DNA of 64,000 bases, taken from assembly GCA_963763475.1 (NCBI GenBank), contig CAVXOR010000001.1, positions 434,001 to 498,000 of the forward strand, given 5' to 3'. The notes below the pieces were generated by a model. That model was given only the letters and a program-made list of their open reading frames with translations. It did not search any database and was not told the origin of the DNA. The DNA is from AC-32 sp963763475. Its GTDB lineage: Bacteria; Actinomycetota; Thermoleophilia; Gaiellales; Gaiellaceae. A program made the position numbers and the translations under genes. Positions 35,422-47,061 of the stretch are shown here, one piece after another; position 1 is the first letter of the stretch, and the number at the start of each line of letters is the position of its first letter.

Positions 35422-36321
35422 GGAAAGAAGACCCGGTGTTTGACGCTTCCGGTCAGGCGCCCGAGCTCGCGGCCAAGCCGGACGCCGAGCGGCGCGAGGT
35501 CGGCCTTCGTCCGCGCGCGCGCGAGATCGAGGGCGAGGCGTGCCCACGACCTCAGGACCGCCGGAAGCATCCGCCGTCGCATGCCGGCGTCGCGGTAACG
35601 CTTGTAGAGAAGCGGGGCGCACGATGCCTCCCCGAATCCCTGCCGAAACAGGTCGATTAAACCGTCGCGGTAGCGCACGCGGTAGATCGCGTTCGGGACG
35701 AACTGGAGAGGCGTGCCCGCGAACTGCACCTCCCAGGACAGCGAGATGTCGTACATGCGTGGCAGGTCGTCCGGAAAGCCGCCAACCGACTCGAAGAGGT
35801 GCCGGGTGATGCCCATGCTCGCGCCCGCGTTCGGCAGAACGCCGAACTGGGCGACGAGTGGCTCGTCACCGTCTCGCCAGGGCGGCCCGTGCGCCGCACG
35901 CACCCACGATGGATTCAGCGTCTCCTGGTCGAACGCTGCGGTCACGAACTCGTGCTCTTCGAAGGCCGCGGCCATCGCTGAGAGGTATCCGGGCGCCACG
36001 ACGTCGTCCGCGTCGACGAAGACAGAGCTTCTCGGCCCGGGCGTGGCGCGCCCCGACGTTAGACGCGTGGCCGCCGCCTAGATGCTCAGTCGCCTCGACC
36101 AGCTTTAAGTCGAGACGGTCGCCGAAGCGCTCGACGAGCTCCCGTGAGTGGTCGTCGGAGCGATTGTCGACGGCGATCAGCTCCCAGCGCCCCTCGTAGT
36201 CCTGGTCGACCAGCGCCTCGAGCTGTTCCGCGATCGTGCGGGCGGCGTTGCGGAACGGGAGGATCACGGTCAGCTCGAGCGTCGGCTGCGCCGCGCGCGA
36301 CTCAGCGCGGCGCGGCCGCAA
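35418..36321 (-). CDS. Family 2 glycosyltransferase, one frameshift
   Basis: The N-terminal half (ELTVILPFRNAARTIAEQL, AVDNRSDDHS) reads from about 36321, probably TTG, to about 36030. There one extra base moves the protein into the frame holding SVFVDADDVVAPGYLSAMAA and the rest to 35418. The span is one base more than a multiple of three, as expected; about 300 residues result. The junction crosses the metal-binding DAD motif, so both halves are needed for activity. It sits between two GT genes with coding overlaps. Confidence 0.78.
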
Positions 36322-37694
36322 TTCGCACCTCCCTCGCCGCGTCGGCCGCCTGGCCGCCCAGCCGAATCGCGCGCGCGACGAGCCAGAGACTCACCGACAG
36401 GCCGGCGGCGAACATCACGACGGACGCGACACGCCAGAGGTTTCCCTGGTGCAGCGAGTACGGGTATACGAGCGCGTTCGCCGTGGTGGCGAGCATCACC
36501 CCGACACCGAGCACGAGCTGCTCCCTGCGGTCGCTCGAGCAACAGCGCGCCCGCGATCGCCCATGCCGCGACCATGAGCACGAGGTACTGCGGGCTGAAG
36601 ACGCGGTTCAGGAGCAGGAAGAGCACCGGCGCCATCGCGGCGACAGCGATGGCAGCGCGCGCGCTCGCTCGCACACGCCACGCGGCAACGGCGAGCGCGA
36701 GCAGCACGACAACCTGCACCACCGTCGTGAACGGATTGACCCAACCGGGAACGTGCGCGGGAAGCCAGAACTGCTGCAGCGAGACGCTCACGCGGCCGAT
36801 CGGCGCGAGCAGGAGGTACCAGATCGACTCGCCGGTCACGCCCTGGCCGTGGAAGTACCGGTACGCGTAGACGGTGTGGCCCGGGCTCCAGACGAGGAAC
36901 GGCAGGTGGAGCAGCGGCGAAGACGGCTGCGAAGGCGACCGCGTGTCCTGCTGCGGGCCGCCAGCGCCGACCGGAAGCGAGCCAGACGACGAGCAGCGCG
37001 CAGGCGAGCGCCGGCGTCCACTTCGCGGCTGCCCCGAGGCCGAGCAGCGCGCCGGCGACCACCCAGCGCTCGCGGAGCGCGAACAGGAGCCCGAGCGCGA
37101 GGAGCGCCGTCGGGACGAGGTCGAAGCGGAACTCCCACGAGAACGCGTTCAGCGGCCAGAGCGCGACGAGCGCCGCGAGCCACGCGCTGCGTCCCGTCCG
37201 CAGTGCCCACACCGCCGCCACGGTCACGAGCTGAAACGGAACCATCACGAACGCATGAGCGATCCGCGTCGGCCCTCCGCCGACCAGAGCGTCAAACGCG
37301 AACAGCAGCACCGCGGCGGGCGGGTACTGCGCGTCGGGGTAGTGGCCGTGGAGGAGCGAGTTCCCCCAGATCCGGTAGAGCACCGCGGAGTCGACGCTGG
37401 TCACGCCGAGCGCGAGATCGACGGCGATCCACGCCACGTTGAAGCCAAGCGTCACGACGAGGAGCGGAACGAGCCGGAGCCGCTCCTGCGACCGCCACGC
37501 GACGAGGAAGGCGAACGCGGACGCCACGGCGCCGAGCACGATCCACACCGCCGAGCCCTGCTTCTGGGCCGCGACCTCGGCGAGCACCATCGCGACCGCG
37601 CCGCCGGCGAGCGCGGCATGCGGCTCCAGTGCCGGGATGCGCACGCCCACGGCCGAGCCGCTTGCTGGCGCCGTCTCCGTCCGACCCTCCAGCA

Positions 37695-37695
<1 letters not shown>
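36302..37695 (-). CDS. GT87 (DUF2029)-like mannosyltransferase membrane protein, two frameshifts
   Basis: ATG 37695 overlaps the preceding stop (TGATG). The first frame runs through several helices including WRIWGNSLLHGHYPDAQYPP-type sequence, the acidic donor loop of GT87 enzymes. It shifts near 36910, continues with WYLLLAPIGRVSVSLQQFWL, and shifts again near 36530 to end as REVRIAAAPR at 36302. The span is two bases over a multiple of three; about 464 residues. It would use polyprenyl-phosphate mannose outside the membrane, possibly made by the adjacent GT2. Confidence 0.72.
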
Positions 37696-38696
<1,001 letters not shown>

Positions 38697-38776
38697 CAGT
38701 TAGGGGCGCCGCCGCCGCGGGCGGCCGCCGGCCTCGTATTCCCCCGAATCCTCCTCCCGATCCGCCGCAGGACCTG

Positions 38777-38804
38777 ATTGTAGGTCGGCTCGACGTGGAT
38801 TCAA
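38777..38804 (-). promoter_or_regulatory. Sigma-70-type promoter for the GtrB-like to sulfotransferase run
   Basis: On the minus strand TTGAAT (38804-38799), a 16-base spacer and TACAAT (38782-38777). It lies just past the methyltransferase stop and about 75 bases upstream of the GT2 start, inside the only clear gap (38697-38800) of this part. It would drive the five genes down to 33749. Confidence 0.55.
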
Positions 38805-39574
38805 GGCGTCTGTGCCGCCGCGGCTGGACCCCCGTCGCCCGATGGGGGCACGTCGCCGCGGAACAGCTGGAAGGGCAGGAGCGGCGACCACAGCCGCACT
38901 CGCTCGAGCGTGCCCTCGGCGCGTGCCCCCCAGGAGCGGTTGACGGCAAACGGCGGCAGGAAGCCGAACCGCTCGGCCGACGGACGCGCGAGGCCCGCGT
39001 CCCGCATCGCGCCGAAGACCTTCCCCTCGCGCATGGTCAGGATCCCCTTGTCGCCGCTCCAGCTCATGCCCGGCACGACCAGCATCTGGAGGTAGTAGAG
39101 CGGGTTGAGCGGGTTCGGCTCGAGGAAGACGATGCGGCCCCCCGGCCGCGCGAGGTCGCGCATCGCGCGCAGGCAGCCGCCGAGGTCGTGGAGGTGGTGG
39201 AGCGTAAAGAAGCCGATCACGGCGTCGAAGCGGCCCTTCAGCTCGTCGGGTGGATCGAGCACGTCCGCGCAGTGGAGCGGGATCCCGTACCGCCCGCCGT
39301 CGAACTCTCGGAAGCGCGCGAGGAGCGACTCGGTGAGGTCGAGGCCTTCCACGACGAGGCCGTGGTCGGCGAGTGCGAACGTGTACCTCCCCATCCCGCA
39401 GCCGACGTCGAGGACGCGCTCACCGGGCACCAAGCCGGCGAAGGCGATCAGCCGGTCGACCTGTCGCCGGATGTAGGTCGAATCCGACGGTCGCATCGCG
39501 TGCTTGCCCGCATGCTCGAAGTACTCGATCTGCGCGCGGTTGTGATGCTCGATCGAACGCTCTTCGCCGCTCAC
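38801..39574 (-). CDS. Class I SAM-dependent methyltransferase (UbiE-like)
   Basis: 257 residues from GTG. Motif I is ERVLDVGCGMGRYTFALADH at about residues 52-71, with VEGLDLTESLLARF, FDAVIGFFTLHHLHDL and GGRIVFLEPNPLNP following in the usual order. It is a small-molecule methyltransferase and could methylate a sugar or a lipid carrier. Complete and unbroken, unlike its upstream neighbour, from which it is separated by five bases. Confidence 0.9.
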   Translation of the reverse strand: MSGEERSIEHHNRAQIEYFEHAGKHAMRPSDSTYIRRQVDRLIAFAGLVPGERVLDVGCGMGRYTFALADHGLVVEGLDLTESLLARFREFDGGRYGIPLHCADVLDPPDELKGRFDAVIGFFTLHHLHDLGGCLRAMRDLARPGGRIVFLEPNPLNPLYYLQMLVVPGMSWSGDKGILTMREGKVFGAMRDAGLARPSAERFGFLPPFAVNRSWGARAEGTLERVRLWSPLLPFQLFRGDVPPSGDGGPAAAAQTP

Positions 39575-39579
39575 GAGGC

Positions 39580-40776
39580 TCAGAGTAGATTGGTTCGCCG
39601 CCGAGGCGCAATCGTGGACGCTGGGCTGCGCCGGCTACATCGCTGGATCGCATCGGCGTAGGCGCGTTCCAATGACTCAGCCTGCGCCTGCAGTGGGAAC
39701 GCGCGCCGCACGTGATCGCGCGCGGCACGACCAAGCTCTGCTCGGAGCGCCGGATCGTCGTGCAGACGCACCATCCAGTCCGCCACCGCGACCGGATCCT
39801 CCGGAGCGACGAGGATCCCCGTCTCGAGGTGTTGCAGCTGCTCCGGAATGCCCCCGACCGCGGTCGCGATCACGGGGAGCCCCGCCGCCATCGCCTCGAG
39901 CGTGCTCAGCGGGAACGCCTCCTGTCGCGACGGGAGGACGAAGACGTTCCAGGTCCCGAGCGCCTCGCCGGCAGCTCGCGGCCCGAGCATCCGAACCGCC
40001 TCCCGCAGCGGCGGCGCGCCGGCGAGCGCCTCGACCCGGTCGTCGAAGGCAGCGTCGTTCCAGATGCGGCTTGGACCGACGTGCTCGAAGCGAAGCTGCG
40101 GCCGCTGCAGGAGCGCGAGACGCGCGGCCTCGAGGAAGACGTCCGTCCCCTTCGTCCGGGCGACGTGGCCGATCGTGCCGACGACGAACGCGATCCTCCG
40201 GAGCATGCGTGGGCGGAGCCTCGGGGACGCCGTTGCGGATCGTCAGGACCGGCGTCCTTCCGGCGCGCTCCCGCAGCATCGTGCTGACGGGGCCCGACAC
40301 GCCGACGAGGACGTCGGCGACGACCGCCGCCCAGCGGAGCGTGAGGTCGCGCTTCTGCCCGGGCCGCGGGAGCTCGTGCACCTGCACGAGCACCGGATAG
40401 CCGCGCGCGACGCGCGATCGTCGCCTCGGGAAGGACGAGCAGCGAGTTCACGTGGACGACGCTCGGCGCGCGCGCCGTGAGCCAGTGGTCGAACGCCCTC
40501 AGGTACGCGGGCGTCCGCCGCAGGCGCGCTGAGCACGCCGGGATCGGATCGCCAGCCGCGGACGCTGAAGGCGATCGGCTTCTCGCGAAGACCATGCTCG
40601 TCGAGCACCGACGCGCTCGCACCGACGAGCGGTCCTTCACCGGGAAACCAGCCGCTGGCGGTCCAGCCGGTTCGCCGCAGCTCGGCGAGGGCCCGAACGA
40701 CCGAGACGCCGGCGCCGAGCGCCTCGGACTCGTGGAAGACGACGCAGACCTGCCGCGGCGAGGTCGCGTTCGTCAC
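39580..40776 (-). CDS. Family 4 glycosyltransferase, three frameshifts
   Basis: The protein is readable through four frame segments: QVCVVFHESEALGAGVSVVR (from ATG 40776), TPAYLRAFDHWLTARAPSVV, VLVQVHELPRPGQKRDLTLR and RIAFVVGTIGHVARTKGTDV to the stop at 39580. The last segment has LPSRQEAFPLSTLEAMAAGL, the GT4 EX7E region. Shifts fall near 40530, 40410 and 40200. Total span fits about 398 residues. It is divergent from the next GT4. Confidence 0.72.
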
Positions 40777-40892
40777 CGCAGCAGGGCGTGCTCTGGAACG
40801 GAGACCGCGACCGTCATAGAATCAGGGCACTGCGGCGGCTCGTGCGCGGCCGCAGGTCGACTTGTCGGGGAGAGGGAACTGCGGACACGACG
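40777..40892. promoter_or_regulatory. Divergent intergenic region between two GT4 genes
   Basis: 116 bases separating minus- and plus-strand glycosyltransferase genes. A TAGAAT stretch at 40816-40821 could serve as a plus-strand -10 box and a GAGAGGGA purine run at 40869 lies before the plus start. No strong -35 match. Low confidence. Confidence 0.3.
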
Positions 40893-42159
40893 ATGAGCGG
40901 GCTGGACATTCTGGTCACGACGTCTTACTACTGGCCCGAGGAGGCCGGGAGCGCGCCGTACCTCGCGGGGCTCGCACGGCACCTGCAGGAGCGCGGTCAC
41001 CGCGTCGTGGTCGCGACCGGGTATCCCGCACTACCCCGAGTGGCGGTTGCCCGACGGCGCGCGCCTCTCGCGCACGGACTGGCACGGCACGGTGAAGGTC
41101 CGGCGCCGCTGGCATTACGTCCCTCGCAGCCAGACCGCCGCGCACCGGCTTCTGTACGAGGGGACGCTGTTCACGCTCGGGCTGACGGCGCTGCCGCTGC
41201 GGCGCCGGCCCGACGTCGTGATCGGCACCTGCCCGACGCTTGCCGGCGGCGCGCTCGCGGCGACGGCCTCGCGCGTCTACCGGCGCGCCGTACGCGCTCG
41301 TGTTCCAGGACCTGATGGGGCAGGCGGCCCGGCAGAGCGGCGTGCCCGGCGGCGCCCGAGTGGCGAGCGCCGTCGGCGCGGCGGAGGTCGCGCTCGCTCG
41401 ACGCGCCGCCGCCGTCGGCGTGATCGCGGAAGGCTTCCGCTCGTACCTCGAGCGCGGCGGAGTGCCACCGGAGAAGATCCACCGACTGCGCAACTGGACG
41501 CGTCGGGTGGAGCCCGAGCGAGTCGGTGGCCGAGACGAGGCAGCGACTCGGGTGGCGCGACGACGAGTTCGTCTGCCTGCACGGCGGCAACCTCGGCCGC
41601 AAGCAGGGCCTCGACAACCTGCTCGAACACGGCCGCGCTCCTCCGCGGCGAGAACGTCCGAATCGTCCTCGCCGGCGACGGCAACGACCGCGAGCGGCTC
41701 GAGCAGACGAGCGCGCGATCTCGCGCTCGACGAACGTCGCAGTTCATCGAGCTGCAGGGGCCGGGGCGCTGGGAGGCGGTGATGGCGGCGTCCGACGTCC
41801 TGCTCGTGAACCAGCGTGCCTCGGTGACCGACATGTCGCTTCCGTCGAAGCTCACGTCGTACTTCGCGGCGGGTCGTCCGGTCGTCGCGGCCGCCTCGCC
41901 TGACAGCGAGACCGCGCGCGAGATCGAGGCAGCGGGCGCGGGCTTCGTCGTCCCGCCGGACGACCCCGAGCGGCTGCGCGACGCGATCTTCGCGGTCAGA
42001 GCGGATTCCGCCGCGGCCGCCGAGCTCGGCGCGAGCGGGAGGCGGTACGCGGAGCGGGTGCTCTTCCCCGACGTCGCGCTCGCGGACTACGACCGCTTTC
42101 TCGAGCTCGTCGTCGAGAACGGCAAACGCGCGACGTCGCCGCTGACCACACCGCACTAG
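40893..42159 (+). CDS. Family 4 glycosyltransferase (WbuB-like), multiple frameshifts
   Basis: ATG 40893 starts LDILVTTSYYWPEEAGSAPY, the WbuB-type N-terminus. The protein then passes through other frames: GTCPTLAGGALAATASRVYR, PYALVFQDLMGQAARQSGVP, GWRDDEFVCLHGGNLGRKQG and FIELQGPGRWEAVMAASDVL, ending at 42159. At least four shifts are needed, near 41030, 41285, 41525 and 41630. Reconstructed size is about 420 residues. It should add an amino sugar or deoxysugar to a lipid-linked chain. It converges on the epimerase gene. Confidence 0.68.
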
Positions 42160-42161
42160 CC

Positions 42162-43262
42162 TCACGTGCGAGCCGGCCGCCGGCCCTTCCGCTGGCTGCC
42201 AGCGGTCCACGTTCGCGTCGTGGATCTCCTCGCAGGATCCGCGGCACGTCGTACTCGAGCTGCCAGTCCGGGTAGTGCGCTCTCGAAGCGACCGTTGTCG
42301 CCGATCCACCAGATGTGGTCGCCGATCCGGTTTGTCTCCTTGTACGTCCACTCGAGCTCCTCGCCGGCGATCTCCTGCGCAGAGCGTCGATCGCCTCGAG
42401 GACGGAAGCGTTGCTGAACCGCCCGCCGCCGATGTTGTAGACCTCGGCGACGCGCGGCGCCCGGAAGAACTCGTCGAACGCGCGGATCAGGTCCTCGCTG
42501 TGGATCGCGTCCCGGACCTGCTTGCCCTTGTAGCCGAACACGTTGTAGGCGCGGCCGGTCATCACGCAGCGCATGACGTAGGCGAGGAACCCGTGCAGCT
42601 CGGCGGCGGAGTGATTGGGGCCGGTGAGCGTCCCGCCTCGGAAGCACGCCGTCCGCAGGCCGAAGTAGCGCCCGTACTCCTGCACGAGCACGTCCGCGGC
42701 GACCTTCGAGGCGCCGAAGAGGCTGTGCAGGCAGCTGTCGATCGACATGTCCTCGCGGATCCCGTTCCAGTACGTGTGGTCGCGCTCGATCTCCCAGCGC
42801 GTCTCCAGCTCGACGAGCGGAAGCTCGTTCGGACGGTCGCCGTAGACCTTGTTCGTCGAGGTGAAGATGAACGTCGCCTCGGGAGCGTGCAGCCGGGTCG
42901 CCTCGAGGAGGTTGAGCGTCCCGACGGCGTTGATGTCGAAGTCGACGAACGGCTCGCGCGCGGCCCAGTCGTGCGACGGTTGCGCGGCCGTGTGCACGAC
43001 GAGCGCGATCTCGTGCCCGTAGCGAGCGAAGAGGTCGAGCATCGATCCGCGGTCGCGGACATCGACGTCGCTGTGGGTGTAGCGCTTTCCCAGGCGTTCT
43101 TGCAGGCGGCTCCGATTCCACTCGGTCGAACCGTCCTGCGCCGAAGAAGACCCGGCGCATGTCGTTGTCGATCCCGACCACGTCGAGTCCGAGCGACCCG
43201 AAGTGGAGCGCCGCCTCCGAGCCGATCAGCCCGCAGGAGCCGGTGACGACGACCACGGTCAT
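42162..43262 (-). CDS. rfbE: CDP-paratose 2-epimerase-like NAD-dependent epimerase, frameshifted
   Basis: ATG 43262 overlaps the upstream stop and begins with the NAD-binding VVVVTGSCGLIGSEAALHFG. After a shift near 43130 the central frame carries TSTNKVYGDRPNELPLVELE, GASKVAADVLVQEYGRYFGL and FGYKGKQVRDAIHSEDLI, close to tyvelose epimerase (RfbE) rather than GalE. Further shifts near 42380 and 42290 bring the C-terminal EWTYKETNRIGDHIWWIGDN. About 366 residues. The family interconverts CDP-paratose and CDP-tyvelose; no other CDP-sugar gene is in the window. The symbol is tentative. Confidence 0.72.
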   Translation of the reverse strand: MTVVVVTGSCGLIGSEAALHFGSLGLDVVGIDNDMRRVFFGAGRFDRVESEPPARTPGKALHPQRRRCPRPRIDARPLRSLRARDRARRAHGRATVARLGRARAVRRLRHQRRRDAQPPRGDPAARSRGDVHLHLDEQGLRRPSERASARRAGDALGDRARPHVLERDPRGHVDRQLPAQPLRRLEGRRGRARAGVRALLRPADGVLPRRDAHRPQSLRRRAARVPRLRHALRDDRPRLQRVRLQGQAGPGRDPQRGPDPRVRRVLPGAARRRGLQHRRRAVQQRFRPRGDRRSAQEIAGEELEWTYKETNRIGDHIWWIGDNGRFESALPGLAARVRRAADPARRSTTRTWTAGSQRKGRRPART

Positions 43263-44495
43263 GCCGCGTCCTCTCTGCTCGTTTCCGACGTCGCCGCCTC
43301 GCTCCGCGCAACGACGTCGCGGCCGAGGCGCGCCGCCCTGTGCTCGAGCGCTCGCTCGTAGGCTTGGAGGTGCACCTCCGCGCACCGCTCCGTCGCGCAG
43401 AGCGCGGCCGCCCGCTCCCGCGCGCGGGCGCCCATCGCAGCGCGCGTGGCGGCGTCGCCGGTGCGGAGGATCGCGTCCGCCAACGCGTCGGAGCGGAGGG
43501 GCGGGACGACGAACCCGGTCACGCCGTCCTCCACGAGTTCCGCGACGCCGCCGACGTCGGTGGCGACGACCGGCACGCTCATCATCATCGCTTCTTCCGC
43601 GGCAGTGGGGACACCCTCCGAGCGCGGGACCGAGGAGAGGACGAAGATGTCCGCGGCGGCGAGCGCAGGACGAACGTCGTCGAGCCCGCCGGCGAAGACG
43701 ACGTCTTTGCCGATCTCGAGGCCGAGCCGGCCGCAGAGGACGTGCAGCTCGCGCTCGTACGCCACGTGCGTGTCGTGCGAGGCACCCACGATCACCGCCT
43801 TGACCGAGCGACCGCCACGACGGAGCAGGCCGACCGCCTGGAGGAGGAACTCGTGTCCCTTCTGCGGGTTGAGATTCCCGACGCTGACGAGGACAAGGTC
43901 GTCGGCGGAGAACCCGAAGCTCCGTCGCGCGTCGTCGCCGTCGAAGTTCTCCGCGCGGAAATCATCGCTATCGACGGGAGGGAAGAACGGACGGAGCCTG
44001 TCGCCGAGCGCCTCGGCGCCCGGGTGGACGTGCCCGACCGCGAGTCCGGTGCTCATGACGACGTCAGCGAGACGCACGACAAGCGGCATCATCAGCCTGC
44101 GAACGCTCATCGGCGGCCGCGTGTCGAGCAACTGCCAGATGATCGCGCAATCCTCTCGACGGCCGGCGATCGCTGCATGGGGATTGATGAGGCCCTCCAC
44201 CTGCACGACGTCGATTGCCCGGTCGCGGATCACCTTGCGGATCGCCGCCACCTCTCCCGGGAAGTAGCGCACGAGGTCGAACAGCGGCCGCGGATGGAAC
44301 GTCGCCCGTGCGCGGTGCAGCGGGATCGTCACCGTGTCGACGCCCTCGGCACGAAGGCGCCGCGCCGCGTTGCCGCCGTCCGGGACGAGCGACTGTCACG
44401 AAGACGCCGTTCTCGCGCAGCGCCTGTGCCAGGCGGAGCGCCTGGTTGTGCGGCCCGCCGAAGACCGGATAGTGGATGACGATCAGGACGTTCAC
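43259..44495 (-). CDS. Family 4 glycosyltransferase, one frameshift
   Basis: GTG 44495 overlaps the upstream stop and begins VNVLIVIHYPVFGGPHNQAL. The frame shifts near 44395, after which the protein is continuous to 43259 with PQKGHEFLLQAVGLLRRGG, the donor-domain loop VPRSEGVPTAAEEAMMMSVP and VATDVGGVAELV. The span is one base over a multiple of three; about 411 residues. Complete GT-B protein apart from the indel. Confidence 0.78.
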
Positions 44496-45690
44496 GACGT
44501 GTGGTCTCTTACGGCGCCTCGCATCGTGTCGGCTCGGGATGAGCGGACGTCTCGAACGCGTGGCATCGACAGGATTCGGTCGATCGCCGCCTCGAACTCC
44601 TGCGCCCAGTGGTCGGGCGTCTGCCCGGCCACGCCTGGCGACGGCACGCCCGCCCATTCGCCGCCGGAGGTCGTCGTCGCGCGCGAGCAGTCGCATCCGC
44701 TCGAGCAGCGCCCCACTGTCGGCCGGCGGCACGATGAATCCGTTCATGCCGTCGGGGACACGGTCGCCGATCTCGCCGGCCGCGGTCGTCGAGATCACCG
44801 GCAATCCACACGCCATCGCCTCCGAGACGACCATCCCGAAGGGATCACCGAGCGTCGGAAAGACGAAGACGTCCGCGGCCGCGTAGAGACGTGGAAGTGC
44901 TCCATCGTCGCGAAAGCCACAGAAGACGACGTTGTCGAGCCCTGCGTCTCTGGCCTGCGCTCGGAGCATCGGCCTCGTCGCGACCGTCGCCGACGACGAC
45001 GAGGCTGACGTCGCCCACATCCGGTCGTTGGAGACGCCGCAAACGCGTCGAAGAGGTAGTCAAGGCCCTTCCCTCCCCAGAGGCGGCCTACGTAGAGAAC
45101 GCCGTGCCCTTGATCGCCGAGCTCCGCGCGCAAGCTCGCACGCTCGTGACTGCGAGCAGGCGCGACGGCGCGCGTAGTGGTCGCAGTCGATCACGTGCGG
45201 CACATGGTAGATCCGCTCGTCGCAGACGCCATATCGCCGTGCGAACTCGCGACCGTCGCGACCAGCGTGAGGATGCCGTCGGCCTGCAGGGAGCACGCGT
45301 GACTTCAGCGCTTCCTTCCACCGACGACGTCGGACCCAGGCAGTCGAACGTGACCTCGACCCAGAACGCCGTTCGGACGTCTCGCCGCCTGGCGACTCTC
45401 GATCCGACGAGGAAGTCCGGGCCTGCGTAGAGACTGACCAAGACGTCGGGCAGCACGTCTGCCGAGAAGCGGGGTCGGCAGATGCCAGCGGCGGACGTCC
45501 GCGGTCACCGTCGGCAGGTACCGGTAGGGGAAGCGCCAGCTGCGACTCGTCGACCGCCCAGCTTCGGTCGCTTTCCGTGCGCGCGGAGAACCACGCCTCG
45601 AAATCCATGTTTCCCCTGCGCGGCGACTGCGTTGAATCGATCGACCATGTACGGCGCCGGAATGTTGTTCCAGTAGACGACTCGGGTCAT
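44492..45690 (-). CDS. Family 4 glycosyltransferase, multiple frameshifts
   Basis: ATG 45690 overlaps the upstream stop and starts MTRVVYWNNIPAPYMVDRFN. Further pieces are LPDVLVSLYAGPDFLVGSRV, RRYGVCDERIYHVPHVIDCD, GVLYVGRLWGGKGLDYLFDA, and FPTLGDPFGMVVSEAMACGL with the EX7E glutamates, then DRILSMPRVRDVRSS to 44492. At least four shifts are needed. About 399 residues. The fragments keep GT4 order, so this is one gene. Confidence 0.68.
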
Positions 45691-47061
45691 CGGGACGTGA
45701 CCGCCGCGACGTCGGACTCCTGCCGGATCGAGACCCGAAACGCAATCCACGCAGGAAAGACGACGAACACGAACTGCACAAACGTGTCGACCGGGCTGTT
45801 CCGCAAGCCCGATCACGATGAACCACAGCGCGAGCGAGTACAGAACCTGGACGGCGCTCGACCGTTGATGACGTCAGGAAGTACTCGAACAACGCTCGTG
45901 CTCCGATGCCCGAAGAGAACCATCCCGACGAATCGACGCCGGGAACACCGAAATCCCAGAAGAAATACAGCAGGACCGAGAACTCGGGATTGATTCCGCC
46001 TTTCGCGCGCTCGATCGGCCAAAGCGACGCGATGAGCTTGTCTCGGGCGGAATCCGGCTTGTCGCTCCAGAGCGCGCGTGGGATCGGCCGCGACACCAGG
46101 TCGCCGAAGATCGTGCGGCCGTAGGTGTAGTGCAGCTTCTCGGGAATCTGCGTCAGCGCCGCCGCGAGCACCGGTGCCATCTCGGAATCCGGACCGGATG
46201 ATGAGCGGTGCCACGATCCGGTGCGGACGCGTCGATCGGACAATCGTCTGCGCGACGCTCTCGCCTCGAGTGCCTCGCCCGCGCAGGTCGGAGAGGAACG
46301 CCGAACCGACGAGCGCGATGAGCGTCGAATACCACGAGGACGACCACCGACGGCCGCTTGTCGCGCCTGAGGTAGGTGAAGACGAGCCCGCCGCCGACGA
46401 GCGGGAAGGATCGCGATCCGGGCACCCAGCGGCACCGTCCTGAGCAGGAAGAGCGGCGCCCAAAGCGAATCGGCGACGATCAGTAGCACCTTTCGGCGGC
46501 GCTCGAGCCCCACCGCATCGAGGAGGAGCGTCGCGGGAACGAGCAGGAAGAACGAGTACCAGAGGTAGAACGTCGTCCCTGCGACGTCGCGCGAAAGCTC
46601 TGCTGTCCGGCCGCGGAAGATGAGCGACAGGTCGCGAAGCCCGGAGGAGGAGACGAGAAACGCGACGAACGAGGCGACGCCTACGAGGCCAGATCGCGAG
46701 TGCCACCGACGACGACGCCGGGCGTAGCCAAATCGCCGACGCCCCCGCCAGCCGCTTGCGAGGCGGCCGCCGAGCGGACGTTTCGTAGGCGGCTACGAAG
46801 GCGACGCCCCGAGGAGCGCCAGGACCAGCATCTTCGTAAAGGTGGCCGAGACATCGGTCGAGGTTCGTGGACCGTCGTAGGCGAGATGATGCTAGCGATC
46901 ATCGAGCGGGTCGCACGACGAACATGACGCCGTAGGCAACGCCGAAGAGCACGATCGGCTCGAAAGGATCGAAGCGGCGCCGGAGCAAGCGAAGGCCGAT
47001 GGGAGCTACCAAGACACCGCCCAGTCGCGCTGAGCAAACAGATCCGTAGAGCCGTGGTCAC
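45687..47061 (-). CDS. O-antigen (oligosaccharide repeat unit) polymerase-like membrane protein, frameshifted
   Basis: GTG 47061 overlaps the ligase stop. Early fragments read RRRFDPFEPIVLFGVAYGVM, a usual polymerase N-terminus. The best-preserved stretch is IPEKLHYTYGRTIFGDLVSR followed by PIPRALWSDKPDSARDKLIA and FSVLLYFFWDFGVPGV, the conserved loop of Wzy-type polymerases. The C-terminus FVVFPAWIAFRVSIRQESDV ends in VAAVTSR at 45687. Several shifts are needed. About 457 residues. It would join undecaprenyl-linked repeats in the region D pathway. Confidence 0.65.
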
